A DNA stretch of 64,000 nt, taken from assembly GCA_025766275.1 (NCBI GenBank), contig JAFKAC010000007.1, positions 310,001 to 374,000 of the forward strand, written 5' to 3'. Both the position numbers and the translations under genes were made by a program. Below are positions 34,595-45,808 of this stretch, in pieces. Within the stretch, counting starts at the first letter, position 1; each line of letters begins with the position of its first letter. This stretch comes from Lactarius indigo. Its lineage: Eukaryota; Basidiomycota; Agaricomycetes; Russulales; Russulaceae. The notes under the pieces are model-generated. The model made no database searches. It saw only the letters and a list, made by a program, of their open reading frames with translations, and had not been told where the DNA came from.

Positions 34595-37553
34595 ATGACT
34601 ACCAGTACCCACCACTGCTCCTTCGTCCTCTTAGCAGAGTTCGACATTGACCGTGGTGCTCAACTCACATACCAGTTCCCACAACCGTTAGGGACGGACG
34701 AGGGGTAGGTTTTCCATCGACCACTGTCTTCGAGTGACATCTTACCTCTCTGGGACTCACAAGGCTCCTGGCCAACTTGATGTTGCCCGATGGTGCCGAG
34801 AAGCATCTCGAGGATTGGACCATATTCTTTCTCAACCAAACGCCATTCAACAAGATTGCGCCGGTTTTAGCCTTGGAAACACCAGGGAGTGCGGGGAAGG
34901 AGAACAAGTCAGAGCTGCTTTACGTACTCAACTTGGTCCGTACCAAGCACGATAAGACCGTACGGAGGTGAGCCACCACATTTCGTTATCTACGCAAATG
35001 GCGCTCAATTTGATACCTAGGGGTGCTGTCGTAAAGGCGATGGCGATATGTACACCACATCCCTTCATCCAAATATTCAAAGTACGCCTCCTGCACCCCC
35101 TCATTAATCAATACCCAGTTGACACATCTTCGGCCAGCCCGTACTTCTGCTAGCTCTTGACGACTATTTCTCCTCACCGTCCCAAGATTGTTTGGCACGG
35201 CTATTCGATGCTATCAACTCAATGGATCTATCCGCTGCGCCAATCCTGACGCGTTCCGAAAAGCTTATCATGCGCAACTCTGAGCGCAAGGATGTTTTCA
35301 TAGAAAAGTTCACTTCGCGCACTTCAGAAACATCTCAACAACCTGGGGGAAGGGGGTATCATCGACCGACGACCTCTGTCGGGTCGCATAACAGTTTTGA
35401 CGAAGGGATTATCATGCGAACCAAGGACAGCCTAGAGGGGCGAGGGCGTGCGAGTTCCGATACGAGTATCATGGCGTCGTCGATCTCTCATCACAACGGG
35501 ACACCACATTCCCCGTCAGAAGCTTCGACTTCGTTCTCCTTGGGAGGAAGCGCGGTCTGGGTTGGCGACGAAAGTGGCCTTGTTGAACACGCCGCCCCTC
35601 CCGGAGTCGCCTCGAGCTATGGGAGCCACGGCAGCTCGACGGCGGCTAAGAGTGGTAGAAGGTCGACAGATGCCTCGTCGAGTTCTTCTTCTCATGGCCA
35701 ACAACAGCGGCCGCAACTAAACACAGGGGCATCGGACCCTCGCTTTGTGACGAAGGATACCCACTATTACCACACGACGATTGACTACAAGGGCCATCAG
35801 CTACCGATAAAGATGCCTTTGTACACATTCCCCCAGGAAGTTGGCGACGTATGTGTCCTCCGACAATTCTGCCGCTATATCTAATTCGGGCACCATAGTA
35901 TTCCCTCATCCAACTCATCCAGACCTTCTCAAGCGCTACGATAACTGGGCCATTACACCCTCACCTACATTCCAACGGGAGTCTCACCCACCCTATCATC
36001 CTGATGTTCAATGCGCTCGTAACTGGCAAGCGCATCATCTTCCTCGGACACAATCGGCCTGCTGGTCAAGTATCCAGTTACGTGTTGTCCGCATGTGCGC
36101 TGGGATCTGGCTGCGGTATCATACTGCGGGGGTTCATAGAGCGGGCCTTTCCTTACGCCAACCTCACAAATCGCGACGAATGGGAATCTGTGTAAGAGCT
36201 CGACACAGCCACACGGGAGCCGCTCATAACTAATTTTTCTTGGTTTGACACCGTTCCTAGGCCGGCATACATCGCGGGCGTCACGAATCCGATTTTTGAA
36301 TCATCAGGATCCTGGGACCTCCTGTGCGATGTGGGCGGCGGGCGCATGATCGTTTCTAAGGACATCCACTTGTCGCACCCTCAATCCGGAACACAAGGAG
36401 GACCGCCATCGCTCCTTGCACGCACCGGAACCCTCAAAGCTGAGTCGTCGATTGGCAGCGAAGATGACCTTGGTCGCATTTCTGGACGAGAAAAGGAAGC
36501 GCCAAGAAGCGACTATACCGCAAAAGCAGACAGTGCCGATAATGTATTCATCGAGGACGTAAGTGCACAGGAAATCACGCTGATACCTAACAGCTTTTGA
36601 CGCCTTTCCGCGTCCTAGATAATTACTGCCATCAACTTTCACTTTGGCGAAACACTGGTTCGAGCGCGCTTTGTGGAATACGTGTGGCGTTTTATTCGGT
36701 TAGCCTCTCGTTACGAAGAGGACGTACTCGGAGCAACGACGATCGGCTTTCCCGGTGTTTCGTTCACCGAAGGCCCGGGGGATACTTCTCATTTAGGAAG
36801 TGGCATCGTCTTTCTGGATGATGCGGCTGGTTCCCGGGAGGTGTTAGCGAACGCAAGTCGGATCGAGGGTTGGCGACGAACAGCGATGCATCGTATGTGT
36901 CAAGAGGTAATAGTAGCTGAAGCTTTTCAAACCGTGGACTACGCTAATTGGACTTACCCCTCGGGTGTAACAGGATTTCAAGAACAGTCTCGCAGGTAGT
37001 GCAATCCGAGGGTTTGACGTCAATCATCAACTATGGCGGCTGCGGAACGTAAAGCACATGCAAGATGCCGAGGTGGAACTAATCATGCGGACCATGGTGG
37101 ATACAGTTCAAACATACGATCAAGTTGCGGAGGTATGTTGTTCCCTGTCCTGCTATTTGGTGTCGATAGGACCCTCAATTTCTCCGCCGCAGCTTCTCTC
37201 CCTAATCCCACCGCATAACGGCGGTCTCCTCCCCCTAAGCTTCGGACTATTCCACCAGCAGGAAGTCGTGCGCGACCTGACAGTTGACTTGTTCACACAG
37301 CTCCGCATGTTTCCCGTGAGTTTGTTGTACACTTTTCCTAGTATAGCCCAGTGACGTCCCGAGACATGCATGACAGGTCGGCGTGCAGTTCCTACAAGCG
37401 CTTAATCACTTTCAGCGGTACGCGTACGTCCGGCAGGCGCACGCACGTGAATCGCGAGGCGTCACTGCGCGAGACACCGGCCATTTAGCACCACCGGTCC
37501 CCTTCTCGAGAACACCGTCACATCGGAGCGAACTCAACCTTGGGGCAGGATGA
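34595..37553 (+). CDS. AFI1: Arf3-interacting polarity protein Afi1 (DENN-like)
   Basis: This is a fungal protein that binds the Arf3/ARF6-type GTPase at the plasma membrane and helps keep the polarity axis. The start ATG 34,595 encodes the Afi1 docking domain: HHCSFVLLAEFDIDRGAQLT, QFPQPLGTDEG, LLANLMLPDGAEKHLEDWTI and FFLNQTPF. Exons then give VVKAMAICTPHPFIQIFK and a Ser-rich disordered loop. Next is the stabilisation-of-polarity-axis region (QLPIKMPLYTFPQEVGD, FNALVTGKRIIFLGHNRPAG, FIERAFPYANLTNRDEWESV, PAYIAGVTNPIFE, WDLLCDVGGGRMIVS). The C-terminal part contains NFHFGETLVRARFVEYVW and HQLWRLRNVKHMQDAEVELI and ends SELNLGAG. It has about ten exons and no break. Length and domain order fit the family. 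Confidence 0.9.
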
Positions 37554-38457
37554 TAGGTCGTGTAGCCGGGCCCTGTCGTGTAGCGCTATACAGATATAGC
37601 TGGAAGAGTTCAGTTGGTCTCCGCGGCCATGCGCCTTGTCCAATTCGAGTTAAAAGTCGTACAGCTTGATCGTACGAAGGTCGGACTGCGAAGGTCGGAC
37701 AAATGACTAGCAGCATCGATGTAGAGCTTGCTCGACCGAAACAATTCTCCTGACTACCTATAAGTTTATCCCAGCTGCGGAAAGAACTGGAAACGTGCAC
37801 CGCTTTCCACAGCAGGATAGGCATGACGTAATAACTCCGAACACTGAGATACATCAAGTCAGCGATAGCTGCCAGATGTCCCCTAGGTGGACAATCAGGC
37901 CCAGTCGGAAGTTCGTAGTTTCAGACAGGTTTATTTCGGTTTATTTCGTTAGTATCGAAGATTAACGAACGTCAGATAATATGTTTGTTATTCTATAACT
38001 TTTTAGTTAAAAATATGTTTTGTTCGAGTACCGGTGTTAGAGTCCTTAGAGAATCGGATAAAAACGATATAAATCGATTTGAATGGGCCCAACTATGGGC
38101 ATTTTTCAGACGATTTCAAACGATTTCAAACAAAGCAAATCGACAAGCATTGTTTATTTTCGATTCGATTCGATTAACGCGTCTATTACAATCGATAACA
38201 ATATAGCTCTATCAGACAAGCAACCACAGCAATACTTAAAGCATCCCGGACGCAGGCAGAGACCCCAAGGGAGTGGATGTCCAGCCACACATAGAAATCT
38301 GGTGTCCATAGGTCCAGCGTGCAGAGATGAGACAAGCACGAAGATGAGAACTTGAGGACGAGAACTCATGGATCCGAGAGACGAGAACAAGCAGCAAGAG
38401 GCAAGAGACGAAAGACAAGAATCGGTCTTGTGTTGAGCAAGACGACAATGGAGCTTC
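37554..38457. other. Intergenic stretch at the core/repeat border
   Basis: No gene seen. 37,920-38,220 is AT-rich with short repeats (CGATTTCAAACGATTTCAAA; CGATTCGATTCGATT). 38,330-38,450 is purine-rich on the plus strand, with many GAGA/GACGA units. This is where the left end of the Tnp2 element should be, but I could not find a matching inverted repeat. Confidence 0.45.
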
Positions 38458-40841
38458 TTAAGTTCCATTGGTAATGCCGGTGCCCTTCTTCGTGGCCGTC
38501 TTGACCTTCCTCTGCTGTGGTGAGGCTGTGAGTAGGCCTGTGTGAGGAGTGAATATGTCGAACTTACTGCTGCGACTTGTGCAGCACAGAGTTCCTTCTT
38601 GAATGGCTAATGGAAAAATTGAGACACTTGTGAGCAGTTTGTGCGTGCAACACCCCCACACAACGTGCGTACCTCTTTGTCGGCTTCCAAGAGTGTTTTG
38701 AAGTATGATTCGAATTCGCACAGGAGGCCTTGTCCTCTGGGTTGGGTTGCGTTCCATTGGCGCATGCAGATATTCCTGTAGGTGTAGTCAGCATGAGGAG
38801 CGTGGTGTATGTTCGACTTACTTTATGGAATTGCCCTCGGTGGGCTCTGCCATGGCATCAGCCTTCTTCTGCTTTTTGGATGACACCGTCAATGGGTCAC
38901 TTTCGGCACTCTGTTTCTTGCCCTTCCCATTGGTCTTGGAGCCACCATTGTTAGCAGATGGCGACGACTCACCGGTGTTGTTATTATCGTGGCCCGTAAC
39001 GTCATCGGTTGCTGTGTGGGTCATGTCGGGTGTTGGGTTATTTGTGCAGCCCAATGTGAGCCTGATTTGGAGAGGGTTGGACACAGTCGCTGCTGTTCCA
39101 GGAGTGGGTGTATTTTCTATGCCAGTACCGTTGTTGGAAGGGTTCACCTCCGATGAGGCAGTTGAGTCAGTTGGATCTGGTCCACTTTGTGGCAGCGGGT
39201 TTGAGGTATCAGAAGATGACCTCTCTGGGCCCACCCCAAGGGGCGCTGTGAAGTATCGTGAGTGTGGTCACGTCAATACATCAAGTACGTACCGTTGGTA
39301 CCCATAGATGCTGATCTTGCTGGGGCGGGAGTACTGGAATGGGTACATGAGTGGGGGCAGCGTGGACAAGATGGGAGAGGGCACAAAGGGTCGGTCACCA
39401 CTGACGACGGAGTGGTTCATATCTCTGTGGTCTTGAGATGGATGTTAGGTTTGAAATGAAGTAAACGTGAGCTGCGTACCGAAGGATTGGGCAAGGGATT
39501 TATCCCCTGTGTCATGGAGTGTTCTGGTTCACTCCCATTGTCGTTGTCACCGTCAGCTGGGGTCTGTTCCCCGGTGTCATTGTTGTGGTTGTCACCAGCG
39601 GTTTGCTGTTCTCCTGCATTGTGGCTGTCAGTGGGACTTTCCTCTCTTGTATTGACGCCATCACTCTCAGCATCTAGTTCTTTACTCGAACCTGTGTGTA
39701 TCTAAGTGCATTGAGGTGGTAATGAATTGATGTACCTTTTGCGGGGGTTTTTGATGCACCATCCTTCGACCTGGGGTTCCTGTTGCGGTGCCAAGATGGA
39801 TATGACCATGTGGACCATTCCCAGAGCTTCCACTCCCCATCATCACAGAGGAGAAGGAAGTCGTGGGCTTCGTCAGCTAACATCATGCGCGAATAGTACT
39901 CCCACGCAGTATCGGTAATGTGACCGAATGTTGCTGGGGCCAAGCCTTCCTCGTCAAGCGTGGCCCATAGCATGTGTGCCTTGCAACTCATGTCCGCTAT
40001 CCGGTCTTCATCGACAGGCGTTCCATCTTCATTTTCCAAGTAGAAGTGTGGTGTTACATGGTCGTCGTTGTTGTCGTTGGAACCTTTGTGTGCCAGTGGG
40101 CGCCCAGGCATTCTCTTTTTCCGTACAGATGTTGCAGAGCCGTCCGTCTCCCCTCGACGGGCGTTACTTATCTTCGCCAAGGCATGCCTGAATTCCTTCT
40201 TTGTCCACTGAATGACCATCGAGAAGTCCATGTGCTTTCAAGGTGCTGGCTTCGCTGGGACAGTCCCAGTTCTGAGGCCAGAACGTATGTTGCTTCCATG
40301 GCCACCCATAGTGTTCTCGTGTTGTGATTTAGCGAAGAGTTCAAGAGTTCCTCTGTGCATTATAAGTGACACATACACCCTGAAAAATAACGGATAGATC
40401 TATGCGCACCTGAGCGTCTTGAGTTCCAAACCCATATCCCTGATCTCCTCCTTCAGCTCGTCATTCTCCTTCATTAAGGCGGTAAGGGCTTCTTTGAGCC
40501 TCATGATCTCCATGGCTCTCTTCTTGGAGGTCATCTGGACGCGTATGAAATGGCTGTTGCTCTCTAGCAGCCTTGCGGATGTGTTCAAGACCATGGCCTC
40601 TAGATCAGGTGACTTGTGTTGTGTCAGCGCTATGAATACAATAGAGAATTGCCAGACTGACATAATTGGAGCCCATATGTGAGCGTGGCTGGTCAGAGCC
40701 AGAGTCATATTGCCGATAAGAATGGGGGTTGTAATGAGAGCTCCGTTGGTCCCCAAGTAGGGAGGGGTCGATATTTGACGTGAAGTTGTAAGAAGCAGGG
40801 GAATAAGAAGCGGGGGAATAAGAAGCAGGGGAGACTGTCAT
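38458..40841 (-). CDS. Acidic low-complexity accessory protein of the Tnp2 element
   Basis: This is a multi-exon gene from ATG 40,841. It opens with three copies of SPASY (MTVSPASYSPASYSPASYNF), then a coiled-coil exon (SPDLEAMVLNTSARLLESNS, MRLKEALTALMKENDELKEE). Next come a basic exon (WTKKEFRHALAKISNARRGE, VRKKRMPGRPL), an exon with a folded look (DTAWEYYSRMMLADEAHDFL) and a long acidic Asn/Asp/Thr-rich part. The end is basic (PQQRKVKTATKKGTGITNGT) at stop 38,458-38,460. A TGA at 40,238-40,240 interrupts the frame just before KHMDFS unless an intron removes it. The family is unknown to me. The basic patches suggest a nuclear, possibly DNA-binding, helper; that is inference. Confidence 0.5.
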
Positions 40842-40973
40842 GGTGGATGGTGGAAAAAAAAAAGTGGAGAAAGATTATGTGTATATGATGGCTTTGGTTA
40901 TGTTTGGTTGTCTGATATAAGTAATTGACTTAGATGATTTTGTGTTGCGTACAAATCTCTTCTCTTGTACTCC

Positions 40974-41505
40974 ATGTCCACCATAGATTGCGGCAACGTT
41001 CTCATTGTTCGTGCACTGCACGAGGCTACCCTAAAGGATCTCTTGTATGCTAGGAATGATGCAGTATTCAAGTTGATCCAGGAGCACAATGAGGCCCTTT
41101 ACAAATGGTAACTTACTTCTCTGATACAAGTTCTCAAAGTCTAAGCTATTGGTCTTGTTCTTGCCACTCCTGGAGACAAAGACTGGGCGGTCCTGTTATC
41201 GAGTTTTCAACCTACGACTTCCTTTCTCCACCAGGGCCTCCGCTCCCATATACTGTGATGATCAACAATGGCTCGGCCAAGATCCTCCGATGCCATGTTA
41301 CCTGCCCAAAATGGGCCCATTATCCACCGGATGTAAGTGATCAAGGTTCCGTGTTTCTTGACTACATTGATTCCTTCACAGAGGCGGCTCTTTAATGCCT
41401 CTACTCAAACCGAGGACATGGATGTAACCCCCATTGAAACCAATCCATCTGTGTCCGACTCAAGTGTAGTTACCAAAAAGAGGAAGCGGTCTGCGTCAGT
41501 TTAGA
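40974..41505 (+). CDS. Small accessory protein with C-terminal nuclear signal
   Basis: ATG 40,974 begins MSTIDCGNVLIVRALHEATL, a helical N-terminus (LKDLLYARNDAVFKLIQEHN). A 38-nt intron (41,108-41,145) leads to a cysteine-containing exon (YWSCSCHSWRQRLGGPV, YDFLSPPGPPLPY, ILRCHVTCPKWAHYPPD). A GTAAGT intron is followed by RRLFNASTQTEDMDVTP, ending in the nuclear-signal-like KKRKRSASV. It is head-to-head with the acidic accessory gene, 132 bp apart, and converges with the transposase. I do not recognise the family. The CxC and CPKW cysteines could bind metal. Confidence 0.5.
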
Positions 41506-44258
41506 TACCCCAAAAAAAAATGTATTCACTGTCTGTTACATCGAATCATTGTCGTCATTGAACAACTCCCCGTTAGAAAAATGTGCAAGGTCGATAAACG
41601 CGTGACACATAAGGGAGAACCTCCCTGTATCCGAGATCCTACCATCCTCAGTGACTCACATCTCCAGAAACATCGCCACAACTGAGAGTATTGATGTGAC
41701 CGACACAACAACAAGCCCTTCTGGTGCTGAGATGGGCTCGCTCAAGTACACTGTCCCACTCAAATCTGAAAGTATCTCAGCATCTGGCAACGAGAACAAC
41801 GACACCAAAGTGAGGGGATGTTGGGCCTCGCCAAAGCGTATATAGAAATAGAATTCTACATTCCCAATATGTGTTCCGCCTTCTCGTTTGATCTGCAATA
41901 TGCTTGTCAATTTGGGATCTTCTGTATGAATATCCGAGAAACTCACCTCAACACAAGATGTCTGATGAAGTTTTGCAGTGATGTTTGACTTGAGCCACAC
42001 CGATTGCGCCATTTGTCCATTGGGTAGGCGCAGTTTCGCCCATCGACAAACAGTGTTTGGCCACGAGTCAATATTTGGCCACCCCTGTTCCCTCCAATAT
42101 ATCTTGAAGGCCGTGTGTTTGTCTTCTGTCAATGGTGAAGGGAAGTCCTTGCAACGTGGTAAGAAGGTGTATCTGCCTTCAAATTCATGAGTGTGGGTTG
42201 AGTGAGACGATCTTGTGATGCCACCGACTTCGAATTTGATCCAGGGAAACCGAGCATAAAGCGAGTTGACTTGTGCTTGTATTACAGCTCGCTGGGTGAG
42301 ATTCGCGAACAAATCACGATCTTGGTGGATTTCTTGACCAAGATTGCCGATCACAGTCTCCAATGTCCACTGGGCATAACATGCCAGTGGCCCGATCCGG
42401 AACGTTTCTGGCCCCATGTGAGTCAGCAAATGTATACTGTGTCGCACAAAATGTAAGCGTGATTCCATCCACTGATAGTAGAGGTCTTCAAATTCGCGTG
42501 CAAAGTCCACAAGAAGTTCGTGGCCTCAAATGAGATCTTGATAGGCAATAGAGTGATGCTGCAAGATACGAACACCAGCCACCAGTTTACAGAAATTGAG
42601 CCAGTATTTGCAAGGCAAAAGGTGTCGAAATAACGTAGGACCCAGCCCATAGAGATACTGCTGGAACTCCCAGGCCTTGTAGCCGGTATTCAATTTCTTG
42701 GCGGGGTCCTGGGGTGCTCTTCCGAAGGAGGACGGTATGAATGGAACTGCTCTTACAATGGTTTCACCGTGCGCGTTCCAAAGCACGTTCTTGCGATAGA
42801 AGACGGCCCAGTCCCAGGTGGACCTGTCATCAGGCTCATAGATGTTGATCTTGCCAGTGAACAGCTTCAAGAATAGGTCAGGATTGTTCAGAACAGTCAG
42901 ATGCATGATGTCCATCGTGAACACATTCGGCACAGGGAGGGGTTGACGAGGAAGACCGCTGAACAGAGTCTGCTTACAAAGCCCCACAGCAAGACACTGA
43001 GCCCGATACTCGCCTTGGGTATTGGCAGAGAGCAACCGGTCAAGATGCTGCCAGTACTTCTGATCCAGGTTACTTCAATACTCAGCCAGATCCTCGTCGG
43101 GGATATCAGGATGGTCACATCCTCTGACGGAGTAGTCACGTGGTCAATGCATAGCGGGGTAATAATGGCTGTCGCCTGTGCGATGACAACTTGGCATGTT
43201 GCAATATAGGCGACAGCCAAATTTCCTGCTATGCCTGACCATGCCAGACATGGACACACTGCCAAGACTGTTGGCAGTTGCAAATATGACCAAAGGAATT
43301 GAGCAAGGAACGTAGGTACCCAGAGAAGCATTGTAGAGTCTGAGGCCCTTGCGCTGCAGGGCAGCCACGTGAAATAGTGATGGAAATAAAAACGAATTGA
43401 AGTCCCCTGGTTTGTTTGGACCAGGGACAATGGCACCAGGTATCACAAAACGTTTCTTGTAACACAGGTCTGGCGGAAGATTGTGAATTATCCAGATAAA
43501 AACCCAGGCCTCGGAGGGCTGGTCTGGACAAAGCTGCACACCATCTATGGATATCTGCAAAGCAACATCAGACTTTCCAAAAGCCCCAGAGTTCCATGCA
43601 TCAAGTAGCTCTTTCCCACAAGAGGTGTCATCATATTTATCAAGTCGACCATTGTTGCGTCATGTGTGTTCCACGTTTGTAGCGAGCCTCCTCTCTAGAT
43701 AGTGCATACTTTCAGCCACATCGCGAGACCCATAGAAAGCCTGAATGACAGGCCCAATAGGTATTGTGGTGAAGCACTTTCGAGGGTTTGTAGTCCCAGG
43801 GAAATATCGAGACATGGAACACCGCAGACAGGCCTCAAGTTCGTCATACGGCCCAGTGTAGGCCAGACAAGAATTAATGCACATATCGTGCTCCAAGGGT
43901 ACAACGCCAGAGAGCCAGCGAAGGCAGCGCTTGCTCTGATCATACGACAGAAATGGGTCTTCTGGGTTGTTGAGTAATTCTATTTCTCGTGTGGTATCGT
44001 AATGGGCCCTGGATGCGTTTGCGTTGTTGATAAAATGCCTAAGAGACCTAAGCAAAGGCGAAGGGTCCTCTAGGTCCATGACCAGACTAGGGTCCCGCAG
44101 AGTTTCAATGTCATCAGGTCGCATACCTGAGTTTTCGAGACACGCCATCCCTAGCGCATCAAGGAATCCCTGTGTGGTCTGCAGATCCGGGAGATGTATG
44201 ACCACACTAGAGTTGGGTCCATTGTCGTCTGAGTCTCCTTCTTGCTCGATCAGTGGGT

Positions 44259-44801
44259 TGTTGAGACGCGACTGTTAAAGTCACATGTCTCGTGGGATCT
44301 GATTGAGTCAGCCCACATACTAAATACGGTATCTGCCCCTTATGGACTTATGGACACTCCGGACTCATACGGACCGCTTTTGTTTATCTTTATTGTTAGA
44401 TCCATATATGGTTCTTATTGTTCTTTCTATTGTTAAGATACCGGTATTGTCTGCTTTAGGCAGCTATTGTTCTCTGCCATCCAATGGCATTTCTCCCTCT
44501 GGCGCACAGACCACCTGTATTGTGTTTCGGTCACCAGTGCGCACAGACCATTATTAGCTAAGCGTCCTGTATATAAGGACTGCTATTTTCGCCTCTACAC
44601 TTCAGAGTTCCCTTCACCTCTGAAGTGTAAGTTCCTTTCCTCTTTACTTCTCTTATTACCTTTACTCATAGGCGTTGCTCCTTTATAGTAACTTGTCCTA
44701 CTAGGTATGCAGTTGTAATAGAGTTCCCTTCACCTCTGAAGTTAACTTGTCCTACTAGCTGTCCAAGCTTATTTCTTGCTTGTTAGTTCTGCGCTTCAAC
44801 A
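44259..44801 (+). repeat. 5' LTR of the copia element
   Basis: Starts TGTTGAGACG and ends CTTCAACA. It contains a TATA box (TATATAAGG at about 44,570-44,578), an 11-bp hairpin at 44,597-44,628, and two 16-bp copies of TAACTTGTCCTACTAG near its 3' end. Confidence 0.97.
44597..44628 (+). promoter_or_regulatory. Perfect 11-bp hairpin downstream of the LTR TATA box
   Basis: ACACTTCAGAG (44,597-44,607) and CTCTGAAGTGT (44,618-44,628) are exact reverse complements around a 10-base pyrimidine-rich loop. The TATA box lies about 25 bases upstream, so the hairpin would be at the 5' end of the genomic RNA, in the R region. The second copy is at 50,903-50,934. Confidence 0.75.
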
Positions 44802-44815
44802 GGTTATGGGCCCTG
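44802..44815 (+). promoter_or_regulatory. Primer binding site, initiator tRNA-Met anticodon arm
   Basis: GGTTATGGGCCCTG directly follows the 5' LTR. Its first 12 bases are complementary to the anticodon stem-loop of initiator tRNA-Met (GGGCCCAUAACC, anticodon CAU), not to the 3' acceptor end. Drosophila copia uses the same region through a cut half-tRNA. Confidence 0.75.
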
Positions 44816-45808
44816 ACGCCTAATAACTAACTTGCTTTATCAGATCTACTTGTGTCATCTTGCTCTCTCAGCCGACCACACTCTTCTTATCGTCAACCAC
44901 ACCTTCAGTGAGCATCCTCTATCCTCTTTTCGACACACCCTTCTTTTCTTGTCCACCATGACTTCGGTCATGTGCCATTTTGGCTAGCCTCCTAAGGAGG
45001 TTCTCATGAGAGGTTCTACATAACCTCAAATTCCTCCGTGCGCACTACTATATCTTCATTACCCAGTTTTCGTCTGGAAGTGCTTTCATAGGCCAATAGG
45101 GGAAGACCCTTGAGGCTATAGGCCTCTCTAATGGTTGGGTGATACTCGGTTAATACCTGGGTCACTTTAAGGGGTGTGAAGGCCTGGTTAATAGTCAAAC
45201 CCAGAAGTCCTTCCCTCTGACACAACTAGGAGACGCTACTTAGTACTATACATAGTAACTATGACTAGACCTCTGCTAGGAGAAGTATTCGCTCCCTTTG
45301 TGCAGGATTCGCTGCATAGCATGTATCACTAGTCTAGTTGCTTAGTACCAAGACCCTTAATGGTCTGTTCTAGAGACTCCACAGACGGAAGGTTCAATTG
45401 TTATGGGAGTTGATCCCTATCATTGTCCCTTGAACTCGCTGTTGGCTCCTCTCTAGGGTACTACCCTTTACTATAGATCCTTAGTAGCCCCAGCATCAAG
45501 GCTGTAAGGCTGAGGGATACAGAGACTTAGTAGTCCTTCGCCGGACCAAAAGCTCCTATTCCGTCGAAGCCAACAAAGCTGTTGCATGACTATTACCCAT
45601 AGTAACATTTGGGCTTTGTGGATCCTAGTATAAGGCAGCCATCAGTACAATGATTCCACTACTTAATTATACCAAGTCGCACATACTTGAGGCATGACAC
45701 TATAAGTGTTATGGAGTATAGCGCTCCTATGGCTGGACCATTACTTTCTCTACCAAGATCTGAGCTGGTTCTGACTGCTCCTCGGAACCAGATTCACAAA
45801 CATCTCAA

